From contig NZ_JAAFKD010000032.1 in assembly GCF_013299165.1 (NCBI RefSeq), forward strand, positions 1 through 64,000: a stretch of 64,000 nucleotides of DNA. The letters are read 5' to 3'. This document shows positions 1 to 9,406 of this stretch, piece after piece; the first letter of the stretch is position 1, and the number at the start of each line of letters is the position of its first letter. The notes under the pieces were generated by a model, which made no database searches, had not been told where the DNA came from, and was given only the letters and a program-made list of their open reading frames with translations. Both the position numbers and the translations under genes were made by a program. The DNA comes from Microcoleus sp. bin38.metabat.b11b12b14.051 (GTDB taxonomy: Bacteria; Cyanobacteriota; Cyanobacteriia; Cyanobacteriales; Microcoleaceae).

Positions 1-223
1 GCCTCTGAATATCCGGGAATGGTCTTGCCCTAAATGTGGGACAAACCACGACCGCGATGTAAATGCAGCAAATAACATTTTGGCGGCTGGGCTAGCCGTT
101 TCAGTCTGTGGAGCGACCGTAAGACCAGAACAGAGTAAATCTGTGAAGGCGGGTGCTACGAAGCAGAAAACCTAAGAAGTGATTCTTAGAATCCCCGTCT
201 CTTCAGAGCGGGGAGTATGTCAA
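1..223 (+). mobile_element. Right end of an IS200/IS605-type insertion sequence
   Basis: The tnpB stop codon is followed within about 20 bases by a subterminal hairpin at 193-213 (CCCCG and CTC arms pairing with GAG and GGGG around TTCA), then TATGTCAA. In the IS608 model the right end is cleaved just after TCAA, which would put the boundary at 223. These elements have no terminal inverted repeats and make no target duplication, so the boundary is inferred from the hairpin and the tetranucleotide. The transcript end and right-end guide RNA of TnpB would normally overlap this stretch. Confidence 0.75.
2..175 (+). CDS. tnpB: IS200/IS605-family TnpB, C-terminal end (partial)
   Basis: The window opens inside this gene; 57 C-terminal residues are visible up to the TAA at 173-175. 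They contain the end of the TnpB zinc ribbon (CPKCG) followed by [12 protein letters not shown], the conserved stretch carrying the last catalytic Asp of the RuvC-like nuclease. TnpB is the RNA-guided nuclease accessory of IS200/IS605 elements. The tail is rich in Lys, Ala and Gln, as usual in this family. The rest of the gene and any tnpA lie to the left, so whether the copy is intact cannot be judged. Confidence 0.9.
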   Translation, partial: PLNIREWSCPKCGTNHDRDVNAANNILAAGLAVSVCGATVRPEQSKSVKAGATKQKT

Positions 224-510
224 CCGGCTTCCTGGAGTTCTGGGCGCTGCACTTTCATCGCAAAAAAGCCGGACTCCGACTCATCCGCCATAAATTGAGT
301 TTCGAGAATTTGATAGCCTTCCATTTTCAGACTATCAGGCACTTGTTCGATCGGCTCCCCAGCATCCAGCCACACTTCCAAAACCGCACCCGGTGCCATT
401 TGCTCCAAACGCAATTTAGTGCGGACAAAATTTAGAGGACACGGAGTCCCCCGCAGATCGATCTTGGCATCTGGGGATTTGGGATTTTCAATTGTGGATG
501 TTGAAGTCAT
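220..510 (-). CDS. TusA/SirA-like sulfurtransferase family protein
   Basis: This 96-residue protein has the TusA-fold signature: IDLRGTPCPLNFVRTKLRL near residues 17-35, with the active-type Cys in CPL, then a small alpha/beta domain ending in FAMKVQR. TusA proteins carry persulfide sulfur to targets such as tRNA thiolation enzymes; the role of this cyanobacterial version is unknown. It follows grpE-dnaK-dnaJ on the same strand, a neighbourhood I recall from other cyanobacteria. Its last codon and stop (GGT TGA, 220-225) overlap the TCAA end of the adjoining IS200/IS605 element, so the original C-terminus may have been altered. There is a 640-base spacer before dnaJ. Confidence 0.85.
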   Translation of the reverse strand: MTSTSTIENPKSPDAKIDLRGTPCPLNFVRTKLRLEQMAPGAVLEVWLDAGEPIEQVPDSLKMEGYQILETQFMADESESGFFAMKVQRPELQEAG

Positions 511-599
511 AGTGCGTTTTTTATTCTCAAATTTCCGATCTCAAATCCTGAAAGCCTAATTTTTTAGTAAACCAATTGCCGATAAATTATTCTTCCTGG

Positions 600-1140
600 G
601 AATTTTGAGACCAATTGGTCTCATTTTTTTAACAGAGAATTAAACCACTTGTCGGCGAATTATTCTACCGCCGATTTTTGAGACCCAATGGGTCTCATTT
701 TTTGAGGACTACTCCCACAAATTGTCGAACAATTATTTTTCTTGGACAAAATGTGCGCAATTGCGCACACTTTTTTTAACAGAGAATTAAACCACTTGTC
801 GGCGAATTATTCTACCGCCGATTTTTGAGACCCAATGGGTCTCATTTTTTTTTGAGGACTACTCCCACAAATTGTCGAACAATTATTTTTCTTGGACAAA
901 ATGTGCGCAATTGCGCACACTTTTTTTTAACAGAGAATTAAACCACTTGTCGGCGAATTATTCTACCGCCGATTTTTGAGACCCAATGGGTCTCATTTTT
1001 TGAGGACTACTCCCACAAATTGCCGAGTAATTATTTTTCTTGGACAAAATGTGCGCAATTGCGCACACTTTTTTGAGAGATAATCCAACAAAACGCTGGC
1101 GAATCATGAAACAGGAAAATTTGACACCCACGAGTGTCAA
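600..1140. repeat. Tandem array of palindromic terminator-like units (about 150-bp period)
   Basis: Near-identical units begin at 631, 778 and 929, with a degenerate edge on each side. Each full unit holds two perfect palindromes followed by T runs: GAGACCC-A-TGGGTCTC (680-696, 827-843, 978-994) and TGTGCGCAATTGCGCACA (752-769, 902-919, 1050-1067). A variant GAGACCAATTGGTCTC lies at 607-622 and TTGACACCCACGAGTGTCAA at 1121-1140. A-rich upstream flanks and T-rich downstream flanks let them resemble intrinsic terminators on both strands. They fill the whole dnaJ-to-tusA spacer, giving eight hairpins in about 540 bases. No coding sequence is credible here. Confidence 0.85.
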
Positions 1141-1148
1141 ATATTTGC

Positions 1149-2282
1149 TTATTTCTGAAACAAATTGCCCAGAAATCCTTCCAAGCCACCTTTACCAGTA
1201 CGATCGCCCTTCAGCTTAGCAAGCTGCATCAGCAACTCCCGTTCCTCAGCCGTCACCTTAGTCGGAATGTCAATAGACACCAGAATTAAATGGTCACCGC
1301 GACTGACTGGATTGCCCAACTTAGGAACTCCTTTTTTCTCCAGAGTCAGAACTGTATTCGCCTGAGTTCCCGTAGGAATCAGCAATTCCGTCGGCCCATC
1401 TACAGTTTCAACTTCCAACCGGCAGCCCAAAATTGCTTGCAAGTAACTAATCTTGACTTCCGAATTAACGTTAATCCCATCCCGCCTAAATAGCGGATCT
1501 TCATTCACCGCCAAGAACACGTAAAGATCCCCTGGCGGCCCTCCCAGCTTTCCAGCATCCCCTTCATTGGAAACGCGCAAACGAGTACCGTTGTCAACCC
1601 CAGCCGGAATAGTGATTTTCAGCTTTTTCATCACTTCTTTCTGCCCGCGGCCACCGCAAGTTTCGCACTTGTCCTCAATCACTTGCCCAGTGCCGTTGCA
1701 GGTGGGGCAAACTGAAACTTGAGTAAAGCTGCCGAAAGGCGTGCGGGTAGCGCGTCGGACTTGACCGCTGCCGGTACAAGTCGAACAGGTTTGAGGTCTG
1801 GTTCCCGGTTTGGCGCCAGTCCCGGTACAAGTTTCGCAAGTTTCTAGGTGCTTGATGCGGAGTTCTTTTTCCCCACCAAAAACTGCTTCGCGGAAATCCA
1901 GACGCAAATCGAGCCGCAAATCGTCGCCGCGCACTGGGCCGCTGCGTCTGCGACCTTGTTGCTGGCCCGCTGCCCCTCCTTGCTGAAAACCCTGAAAGAA
2001 GCTTTCAAAAATATCAGCAAAGCTGTCGCCAAAGTCTTGGAAACCAGGGCCCGCCGCAGCACCGCTCACGCCTGCTTCGCCGAAACGGTCGAAACGGGCG
2101 CGGGTTTCGGGTTCTGAGAGTACCTCGTAAGCGCGGTTAATTTCTTTAAACCGCTCCTCCGCACCGGATTCTTTGTTGACATCTGGATGGTACTTGCGAG
2201 CTAGACGGCGGTAAGCACGCTTAATTTCCTCTTTATCTGCGCTGCGAGAAACGCCTAATATTTCATAGTAATCACCGGCCAT
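1149..2282 (-). CDS. dnaJ: Chaperone protein DnaJ (type I, zinc-finger Hsp40)
   Basis: A complete 377-residue DnaJ. The J domain (about 1-70) has the HPD tripeptide at 32-34 that stimulates DnaK ATPase. A Gly/Phe/Gln-rich linker spans about 71-118. Four zinc-binding CxxCxGxG motifs start near residues 149, 166, 192 and 206, followed by the substrate-binding beta domains and dimerisation tail. It acts with DnaK and GrpE in cytosolic protein folding. It lies 135 bases downstream of dnaK on the same strand, so co-transcription is likely. No CIRCE operator was found near the operon. A second, zinc-less J protein is at 38.5 kb. Confidence 0.97.
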   Translation of the reverse strand: MAGDYYEILGVSRSADKEEIKRAYRRLARKYHPDVNKESGAEERFKEINRAYEVLSEPETRARFDRFGEAGVSGAAAGPGFQDFGDSFADIFESFFQGFQQGGAAGQQQGRRRSGPVRGDDLRLDLRLDFREAVFGGEKELRIKHLETCETCTGTGAKPGTRPQTCSTCTGSGQVRRATRTPFGSFTQVSVCPTCNGTGQVIEDKCETCGGRGQKEVMKKLKITIPAGVDNGTRLRVSNEGDAGKLGGPPGDLYVFLAVNEDPLFRRDGINVNSEVKISYLQAILGCRLEVETVDGPTELLIPTGTQANTVLTLEKKGVPKLGNPVSRGDHLILVSIDIPTKVTAEERELLMQLAKLKGDRTGKGGLEGFLGNLFQK

Positions 2283-2417
2283 AGAGCTGCTTGCCTGGAG
2301 GTAAATAACAAAAAGTGTACGAAAAAGAAACGGGCGACCTTTCCTGAAATTATGAATTAAAAATTAAAAATTCTCATTGTTAATTTTTAACTTTTAATTT
2401 TTAGCTGTTGAGTTGTT

Positions 2418-4574
2418 CTAAAGGAAAGGATTCATCTCATCAACGTCAGGTTCGGGAACCTTCGGTTTTGGTTCCGGCTGTCGCTTTGACTGTCGTTCCG
2501 GTTTTGGCTCCGGTTTTGGTTCCGGTTTTGGTTCCGGTTTTGATTCCGGTTTTGGTTCCGGCTGTCGCTTTGACAGTCGTTCGGGCTGTCGTTCCGGCTG
2601 TCGTTCCGGCTGTCGTTTTGGTTGTGGCGGAGGTTCCGGCGAAGCTTCGGGCACCATCTGCAGCTCTTCTGTCAGCAAAACACTGTCGTCGGTAGCTGCA
2701 AGCTCTTCTAATTCTGAGATTGTCTCGCTTTCAACTTCCGAGCCTGACGGGGCAGCCCCGCTGCGGGCTTGCTCGTAGACTGCTGTCCCGAGCGAGTATA
2801 GCAGTTGTTTGAAAGCTTCGATTGCGGGCGTGAGTTCCTCGCCTGTGATCTCGGGGTTAGCCATCGCCGCCTTCAAGGCTGTTGCTGCTGTTTCGGCTGC
2901 GATTTTGAGGTCGTCGCCCAGCAATTGCGCGTTGGTTTTCAAAGTGACACCACAATTATAGACTAGGGTGTCGGCTTGATTTTTGAGTTCGACAATTTGA
3001 GCGCGCTTGATGTCCTCGTCGGCGTAAAGTTCGGCTTCTTGCCGCATCCGCTCGACTTCGGTTTCGCTCAATCCTCCTGTATTGGAGATTTGGATGCTTT
3101 GTTCTTTGCCGGTTCCCTTGTCTTCTGCGGCTACCTTCAGAATGCCGTTGGCATCGATTTCAAAGGTAACTTCGATTTGAGGAACGCCGCGGGGAGCTGC
3201 GGGAATGCCTTTGAGCAGAAATTTGCCAAGACTTTTATTGTCTTTTACCAATGCGCGCTCGCCTTGGAGGACGTGAATTTCTACGGAGGTTTGTCCGTCA
3301 ACAGCCGTGCTGTACATTTGCGATCGGCTGGTAGGGATAGTTGTATTGCGCTCAATGACTTTCGTGAATACCCCGCCCAAGGTTTCAAGGCCTAGGGAAA
3401 GCGGCGTCACATCTAGCAACAGCAAATCTTTGACTTCACCGCCCAAAACTCCGGCTTGAATTGCCGCGCCTACGGCTACAGCTTCGTCGGGGTTGACAGA
3501 TCGATCGGGAGTGACACCGCCAAAATACTTGCTAATTGCCTCTTGAACTGCCGGAATCCGGGTGGAGCCTCCGACTAAAATAATCCTGTCTATGTCTTTG
3601 GGGGTAAGACTTGCGTCTTTGAGGGCTTGAGTCACCGGATCGATCGTGGCCTGCACCAAATGACCTACAAGTTTTTCAAACTGAGCCTTAGATAGTTCCA
3701 TTTCCAGATGCTTAGGCCCTTTGGCATCAGAGGAAATGAACGGCAGATTAATCGAGGTAGATTCGCGGTTAGAAAGTTCTATTTTGGCTTTTTCTGCGGC
3801 TTCTCGGAGGCGCTGCAAAGCCATTTTGTCTTGTGAAAGGTCGCTGCCTTCTTGAGTTCGGAAAGCTTCTACCAGCCACTGAACTATGCAGTCATCGAAG
3901 TCATCTCCGCCGAGATGATTGTTACCTGCGGTGGCGTTGACTTCAAAAATTCCGTCTCCCAGTTGCAGGATCGAAACATCGAAAGTACCGCCGCCCAGGT
4001 CAAAAACCAAGATTTTCTGTTCAATATTTTGCTTGTCGAGGCCGTAGGAAAGAGCAGCCGCCGTCGGTTCGTTGACGATGCGGAGGACTTCTAAACCCGC
4101 GATCGTACCTGCGTCCTTAGTAGCTTGCCGCTGGGCGTCTGTGAAGTAGGCGGGTACTGTAATTACGGCTTGGGTAACAGGTTGTCCCAAATAAGCTTCA
4201 GCATCTTGCTTGAGCTTTTGGAGTACCATTGCCGAAATTTCTTGGGGGGTGTGAACCTTGTTCCGAATTTGGACGTTAACAGTGTCGTCTTTGCCTTTGA
4301 TGCAGGTATAGGGAGTCCGGGAGCGTTCTTCTTCCGTGTCGTCCCACCTGCGCCCGATAAATCTTTTGATACTGTAGACAGTATTTACAGCATTAGTTAC
4401 AGCTTGTCGCTTTGCCAGTTGACCTACTAAGCGATCGCCCCCCTTGCCAAATCCTACGATGCTCGGAGTTGTGCGGCCGCCCTCGGAATTGGCGATCACG
4501 ACGGGTTTACCGCCCTCTAAAACTGCTACGCAACTGTTAGTCGTGCCTAAGTCAATTCCAATAATTTTCCCCAT
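2418..4574 (-). CDS. dnaK: Chaperone protein DnaK (Hsp70) with repetitive C-terminal tail
   Basis: A 718-residue Hsp70. It starts [18 protein letters not shown], the phosphate-1 loop of the actin-like ATPase, and has [12 protein letters not shown] near residue 193 and [11 protein letters not shown] near 340; the substrate-binding beta and lid domains follow. It is ATP-driven and cytosolic, working with the flanking DnaJ and GrpE. From about residue 645 it carries an unusual extension of Arg-Gln-Pro-Glu and Pro-Lys-Pro-Glu tetrapeptide repeats, ending DVDEMNPFL, which makes it some 70-80 residues longer than a standard DnaK. The normal acidic DnaK tail is replaced or displaced. Cyanobacteria usually have several DnaK paralogues; this is the one in the grpE-dnaJ cluster. 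Confidence 0.97.
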   Translation of the reverse strand: MGKIIGIDLGTTNSCVAVLEGGKPVVIANSEGGRTTPSIVGFGKGGDRLVGQLAKRQAVTNAVNTVYSIKRFIGRRWDDTEEERSRTPYTCIKGKDDTVNVQIRNKVHTPQEISAMVLQKLKQDAEAYLGQPVTQAVITVPAYFTDAQRQATKDAGTIAGLEVLRIVNEPTAAALSYGLDKQNIEQKILVFDLGGGTFDVSILQLGDGIFEVNATAGNNHLGGDDFDDCIVQWLVEAFRTQEGSDLSQDKMALQRLREAAEKAKIELSNRESTSINLPFISSDAKGPKHLEMELSKAQFEKLVGHLVQATIDPVTQALKDASLTPKDIDRIILVGGSTRIPAVQEAISKYFGGVTPDRSVNPDEAVAVGAAIQAGVLGGEVKDLLLLDVTPLSLGLETLGGVFTKVIERNTTIPTSRSQMYSTAVDGQTSVEIHVLQGERALVKDNKSLGKFLLKGIPAAPRGVPQIEVTFEIDANGILKVAAEDKGTGKEQSIQISNTGGLSETEVERMRQEAELYADEDIKRAQIVELKNQADTLVYNCGVTLKTNAQLLGDDLKIAAETAATALKAAMANPEITGEELTPAIEAFKQLLYSLGTAVYEQARSGAAPSGSEVESETISELEELAATDDSVLLTEELQMVPEASPEPPPQPKRQPERQPERQPERLSKRQPEPKPESKPEPKPEPKPEPKPERQSKRQPEPKPKVPEPDVDEMNPFL
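2436..2634. repeat. In-frame 12-bp tandem repeats in the 3' end of dnaK
   Basis: The 3' end of dnaK is built from degenerate 12-base units of the type GGTTCCGGTTTT and GGCTGTCGTTCC (plus-strand reading). On the coding strand they give PKPE and RQPE tetrapeptides. Because the unit is a multiple of three, copy-number change would alter tail length without breaking the frame. Near-identical neighbouring units suggest recent slippage. Confidence 0.85.
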
Positions 4575-4864
4575 AGCGCCTCATAAAACTTTGTGGGATG
4601 TTTGGAAACCTCCAACTACAAGTTGGGGGAGGAAAAACGACTCAGCTTGTTTTAACAAGCATCACCCGACCGGAATTGTAGGAAACAAACTTGATGTCCT
4701 AAAGCAATATCAAAGACGGGTAAAAACATTTTTCAGAATTTCTGGAGAAAGCGCCGACCTGCTTTTAGTCTCGATCGAAGAACTTGGTGAGTCTCCCGCC
4801 GCTCTGCCCCCGAATTCTATTCGGGGGTCAGTGACTTCGAGGAATGTGGTAGCTTCTCTCCCGA

Positions 4865-5656
4865 TTAACTTTCCGAACTATCGGGATTTTCATCTGAGGC
4901 TACCACAGATAGCCCAGCCGCCGCAACTTTTACTTTGGCGTGCCGCAAGACGCGATCGCCTAGAATGTAGCCGCGTTCTAGTTCTTGGATGATTGTACCT
5001 TCCTCGTGTTCGTCAGTGGGCTCGCTGAGGAGAGCTTCGTGGAGGTTGGGGTCAAACTGTTCGCCTTCTGGGCGCATCGGAGAAACCCCGATTTGCTTGA
5101 GGCCATCTACCATTTGCTTGTAAACGCTTTGGTAGCTTTTGTGAATGTTCATTTCGCCGTCTGTTTGCGGCTTGATGTGCGATCGAGCGCGCTCGAAATT
5201 GTCGATGACCGGCAACAGGGGCTTAATCGTGAGACATCTTGCCTGTAAATCTAACTCTTCTTTTTCCTTTTGGGTGCGCCTGCGGAAGTTGTCAAAATCT
5301 GCTGCTAGGCGGAGATTTTGATTTTTTAGGTCTTCTAGTTGAGCGGATGCGGCTTGCAACTGAGTTTTTAGGGCCTCTTTTTCATCTGTTACGGAGGCGA
5401 GTTCCTTCTTCCAAGACTCCGCCGCGTCTAACTGCGGGCTGTTGGTGGAACTGCCGGTGACGGTTTGCCCGGATGCGTTTGCTGGCGGGCGATCGTCCTG
5501 AGCACTTTGATAAGCTCTAGCAAGTTCGAGCTCCCAGTCAGCAGAGCCGTTCGAGTTTGCTGGTGCCGGCGGATTTTCGCTTGCCATTGGAGAGCCCTCT
5601 GGGGTTTCCCCAGTTGAGTTAGGATCTCGATCTTGCTGTTTTTCCTCGTCAATCAT
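4865..5656 (-). CDS. grpE: Nucleotide exchange factor GrpE
   Basis: About 263 residues from the ATG at 5654-5656 (MIDEEKQQ). A further in-frame ATG 42 bases upstream would add [14 protein letters not shown], which looks unlike a GrpE start. The N-terminal 80 residues are polar and low-complexity; a long coiled coil with [20 protein letters not shown] follows; then the GrpE core with [16 protein letters not shown] and, near the C-terminus, [20 protein letters not shown], the family signature. GrpE releases ADP from DnaK. It is first in the minus-strand cluster grpE-dnaK-dnaJ, with 290 bases to dnaK. No clear Shine-Dalgarno sequence is visible before the chosen start. Confidence 0.95.
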   Translation of the reverse strand: MIDEEKQQDRDPNSTGETPEGSPMASENPPAPANSNGSADWELELARAYQSAQDDRPPANASGQTVTGSSTNSPQLDAAESWKKELASVTDEKEALKTQLQAASAQLEDLKNQNLRLAADFDNFRRRTQKEKEELDLQARCLTIKPLLPVIDNFERARSHIKPQTDGEMNIHKSYQSVYKQMVDGLKQIGVSPMRPEGEQFDPNLHEALLSEPTDEHEEGTIIQELERGYILGDRVLRHAKVKVAAAGLSVVASDENPDSSES

Positions 5657-5814
5657 AAAAGCTGCGCGACAGAACCCTATCAATTCTAGCAGATACATTT
5701 AACCCGGTAAATCGAGAGAACTAGAATTTACGGTGTCTGGCACCATCTGATTGATAGGAAATATAGTGCTGAGGAGGAGGCATTTGTCAAAGCTTTGTAT
5801 ATTTTTTTGGGGAA

Positions 5815-5842
5815 ATGACACTTTGTTGTTTTCCTCTATAAT
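5815..5842 (+). promoter_or_regulatory. Candidate sigma-70-type promoter pointing into the long gap before pilB
   Basis: ATGACA at 5815-5820 and a perfect TATAAT at 5837-5842 are separated by 16 bases. This matches the consensus well for a cyanobacterial group 1 sigma promoter on the plus strand. No gene starts soon after it; the next plus-strand gene is pilB, more than 1.3 kb away. It would drive a long pilB leader, an unrecognised RNA, or nothing. Confidence 0.35.
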
Positions 5843-7184
5843 GACGTATTTTGGCGCTAACACCAGCTTTGTTGTGTTCTAATTCAGGGCTGGGGCGATC
5901 GCATTTTTGCTATTTTTACCAGAAAAAATTGGTTGAAAGTATGTTTATTTTAGGAATAAATTAATATTCGAGTATTAGTTGCTTTAATTATCTTCCTTCT
6001 ATGTAGAACTCGGTGTCAAGACTCAACTATCAACTGTCAACTTAAAAATTGCTTTAAATGTTGCAGTAAACCGTAAAGTTTAAGTTTTTTTGCCAAGGGT
6101 TCAGTAGTTGCTGACAAGAAGCGTGAATGTAAAATCTATCTCGCTATTTTAGTCGCAGGCAAACTCAGATTTTTCTCCCAGTGGCAAGAGTCCGAACCGG
6201 TTTTAGTTTCGAGTTTTCAGCCATTGATTTTACGTTGCTAACTCGATAGCCAAATCGCGTTAAAACCCTTATTATACCATTGGCAATCAACAACGATCGG
6301 AAGTATTGAGTGGGAGGGTTTTAAAAGAGAGAGCAAGATAAATTTGGAGTGAGCGAACGAGCATAGCCGTTTTCAATAAAATCAGAGATTCACAATTAAT
6401 TAACAATTAGTTAAGTCCCAAGAGTAAGATTTCACATCTCAGCCCGCTCGGTTGATACTCGGCTAGGGTTAGTTATCTGCTGGTCTAACCCTGAAAGTAA
6501 GTTGTTAATCTTGACGGGAATTCGGGGTGCTGTTTTTATGATTGGATACTGGAGTCTCTGGCAGCCTCAAATTATAGCGCATCAAACGATAGGCATTATC
6601 AGATTATCAAAAAATAATGCAAGTGTAGTTTAGCCCAAAAGCTAAACAAAAAGAAAAGACCAAAACAATTTAAGGTCTAGGCTGTGATGATTTATCTGGT
6701 TTTGGATAAATTTTTCTGAGGGGTTTCGTAAAAGCTATCATCGTGACAGCTCGCATAGCTAATCTTTAGCCTTGTAGAGCTAACGGCGCCGCCGCGGGCG
6801 GTGTAATCTCAGCGAACAATTTCAGAATAGAAAACATCGCGGTTCTGCGACAAAGCCCGCCCCGCTGCGATCGAACGGTACGGGCAATCCCCAAGCGCCT
6901 ACCCTCTGGGCTATAACAAGAGTATCCCGCGGGTCGATCGGGCAAGCAAGCAACTTAGGCATCAACGAACCAGATCCGGTCAGCATCCGCAAATCCCTCA
7001 AACGAGTCGTCAATTTGTGGGCGAAACTAAGAGGGGAGTAGGAGTTTACGCTTTACGAATAGGGATTGAGCCATAAAAGTACGATAGCTCATCCACAAGC
7101 AAAGCATACGGGGGTTGAAACCCCGAGTTGGTTTTCCTCTCAGCACTTTTTGTGACTGAGTTTCCCACCTATTGAGTGTTTTAT
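5843..7184. other. Long gene-poor spacer between grpE and pilB
   Basis: No convincing coding sequence was seen over 1.3 kb. Most is AT-rich. A GC-rich patch at about 6785-7020 is open in one plus-strand frame (from after a stop near 6826 to TAA near 7079) but has no plausible start, and a 63-codon minus-strand frame overlaps it; neither resembles a family I know. Possible contents are the pilB 5' leader or a structured RNA; no known RNA was recognised. Confidence 0.5.
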
Positions 7185-9194
7185 ATGACTAACGCATCCC
7201 AGGGGCTTCGCTCCACATCGATAATTGCGGTCAACAAATTTACTCCGGCTCTCAACAAGATGATTCAGTCGGGCTACGTCAACAGCCAGCAACTGAATGA
7301 AGCTCAAATAGAAAGCCGGAAGTCGGGTAAGCGGTTGACGGAGGTATTGGAAGCACTTACCGGGCAGCCGTTGCCCCCTGAATTGCTGCGGCTTTACAAG
7401 AAACAGCAGATGTTTGAACGGAAGATTGTCTACGGCGTTGAAGCATATGACCCGGAGATGAGCGAATTGTCGAACGAGCAACTCGGAGCTATGCTCGATC
7501 GATTGAAGATTTCGATCGACATTTGTCACCAAGGTAGGTTTTTACCAGTAGCGAAGACTGAAACAGAGCCTCAGGCGGTTTTAGTAGCAATGGTAGACCC
7601 CGATAACCTCAACGCCATAGAAGATTTGCGGCGGATTTTACAGCCTCACGGCATGGCTTTGCAGCGACGGGTGATTACGCCAGACGACTATCAGGACATT
7701 ACTGCAACCTATCAAGACGAGCAAGTTAAGGTAGCAGCCAAAATAGCAGAAGCCGATAAGCAGAGAAAGCTAGAGCTAGGGGAGGGAGATTTTGGCGAGC
7801 TCTCGCTAGAAGAGGTGAGTGCGGATCAAGAAGACCTAGCTAACACCCTAGACGATGCTGAGGCGGCTCCGGTAATTAAGGCTGTCAACATCATTTTGGC
7901 TAAAGCTTTGTCGGAAAAGGTGTCTGACATCCACGTAGAACCTCAAGAAGAATTCATGCGGATTCGGATGCGGAAAGACGGGGTGCTGCAAGAGTATTTC
8001 CGGTTTCCCAAGCAGGTAGTGCAATCGATTACAGCTCGTTTCAAGATTATTGCCAACCTGGACATTGCCGAACGCCGACAAGCTCAAGATGGTCGCATCC
8101 GCCGGGTGTTTGAGGGACGCACGGTGGATTTCCGGGTGAATAGCTTGCCTTCGCGGTACGGCGAAAAAATCGTGTTGCGGATTTTGGACAGTTCCAGCAC
8201 TCAGTTAGGTTTGGGTTTGTTGATCTCGGATCAAGAAACTCTGGCTTTGGTGCGAGAGACTGCTAGCCGTCCGTTCGGACTGATTTTGGTGACGGGGCCG
8301 ACGGGTTCTGGTAAGTCAACTACTCTGTACTCGATTCTGGCGGAACGGAACGATCCGGGGGTTAATATCAGTACGGCGGAAGACCCGATCGAATATGCTT
8401 TGCCAGGAATTACCCAATGTCAAGTAATTCGGGAAAAAGACTTGACTTTTTCTAACATTCTGCGGGCGTTTTTGCGGCAAGACCCTGACGTGATGCTGGT
8501 GGGGGAAACCCGGGACAAGGAAACGGCCAAAACAGCTCTGGAAGCTGCTTTGACCGGACACTTAGTGCTGACGACGCTGCACACGAACGACGCGGCTGGG
8601 GCGGTGGCGCGTTTGGCAGAAATGGGGGTAGAACCGTTCATGGTTTCGGCAGCTCTCTTGGGCGTGTTGGCTCAGCGTCTGATGCGGCGCGTTTGTGACA
8701 AATGCTGCATTCCTTACCAACCTACTACTGAAGAACTCGGCAAGTACGGTCTGTCAGCTTCTCAAGAAATCGATCTGACTGTCAACAGAGCCAACACCAT
8801 ACTGCTGGAGGAAAGGAAAGAACTAGCAGAACGCGATCAACTTTGTCGCAAGTGTGGAGGCCTAGGCTACAAAGGACGGGTAGGGGTTTACGAGTTCCTG
8901 AAAAATACTGAGCGGCTGCAAACTCTGATCACTCAAGGAGCTGCCACAGAGCAAATTAAGGAAGCTGCGGTAGAAGAAGGGATGAAAACGTTGCTGGCTT
9001 ACAGCCTACAGTTAGTGCGGGAAGGCGCGACTACCTTTGAAGAAGTCGAGCGGGTGACGTTTACTGACTCCGGGCTGGAGGCGGAAATGAAAGCCAAACG
9101 CAAGCAGGGACTTACCTGCAAAACTTGTCGGGCGGAATTGAAGCCGGAGATGCTGGATTGTCCGTACTGCTTGACACCGCGCTTTTTGGATTGA
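7185..9194 (+). CDS. pilB: Type IV pilus extension ATPase PilB (GspE family)
   Basis: 669 residues from the ATG at 7185; a GTG nine bases upstream (7176) is the alternative. The N-terminal MshEN-like regulatory region (about 10-190) is followed by the secretion ATPase core: Walker A GPTGSGKST near residue 371, an Asp box with EDPIEYALPG, Walker B MLVGETRD, and the His box. The tetracysteine zinc site CDKCC/CRKCGGLGYKGRVGVYE is present. A second CxxC pair (CKTC, CPYC) lies in the last 25 residues, so the tail may be another zinc ribbon. PilB powers pilus extension at the inner membrane, and so motility and DNA uptake. It is first in pilB-pilT-pilC. Confidence 0.96.
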   Translation: MTNASQGLRSTSIIAVNKFTPALNKMIQSGYVNSQQLNEAQIESRKSGKRLTEVLEALTGQPLPPELLRLYKKQQMFERKIVYGVEAYDPEMSELSNEQLGAMLDRLKISIDICHQGRFLPVAKTETEPQAVLVAMVDPDNLNAIEDLRRILQPHGMALQRRVITPDDYQDITATYQDEQVKVAAKIAEADKQRKLELGEGDFGELSLEEVSADQEDLANTLDDAEAAPVIKAVNIILAKALSEKVSDIHVEPQEEFMRIRMRKDGVLQEYFRFPKQVVQSITARFKIIANLDIAERRQAQDGRIRRVFEGRTVDFRVNSLPSRYGEKIVLRILDSSSTQLGLGLLISDQETLALVRETASRPFGLILVTGPTGSGKSTTLYSILAERNDPGVNISTAEDPIEYALPGITQCQVIREKDLTFSNILRAFLRQDPDVMLVGETRDKETAKTALEAALTGHLVLTTLHTNDAAGAVARLAEMGVEPFMVSAALLGVLAQRLMRRVCDKCCIPYQPTTEELGKYGLSASQEIDLTVNRANTILLEERKELAERDQLCRKCGGLGYKGRVGVYEFLKNTERLQTLITQGAATEQIKEAAVEEGMKTLLAYSLQLVREGATTFEEVERVTFTDSGLEAEMKAKRKQGLTCKTCRAELKPEMLDCPYCLTPRFLD

Positions 9195-9197
9195 TTG

Positions 9198-9320
9198 GGG
9201 AGTCATTCGTCATTAGTCATTAGTCATTAGTCATTCGTCATTCGTCATTAGTCATTAGTCATTAGTCATTCGTCATTAGTCATTCGTCATTAGTCATTAG
9301 TCATTAGTCAGCAGAAAAAC
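9198..9320. repeat. Heptanucleotide short tandem repeats (GTCATTA type)
   Basis: About sixteen consecutive 7-base units, GTCATTA or GTCATTC, fill the pilB-pilT spacer, followed by degenerate CAACTGA units. They resemble the STRR heptanucleotides described in cyanobacteria. No coding capacity. Confidence 0.9.
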
Positions 9321-9406
9321 AACTAGCAACTGACAACTGACAACTAACAATTGACAAGTGAGTTAAATTGGTCAATAACTATCAACTCGATCTAGGAGAG
9401 GTATCT

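Noticed and set aside
2408..2695. Val/Pro-rich protein on the plus strand
   Set aside because: It is the antisense of the DnaK tail repeats and has no independent support.
5657..5850. CIRCE heat-shock operator upstream of grpE
   Set aside because: I looked for TTAGCACTC-N9-GAGTGCTAA and found no match near the operon start.
6822..7078. Gene in the GC-rich patch before pilB (either strand)
   Set aside because: The plus frame has no start codon and the minus frame is only 63 codons with no family resemblance; kept only as an unexplained patch.
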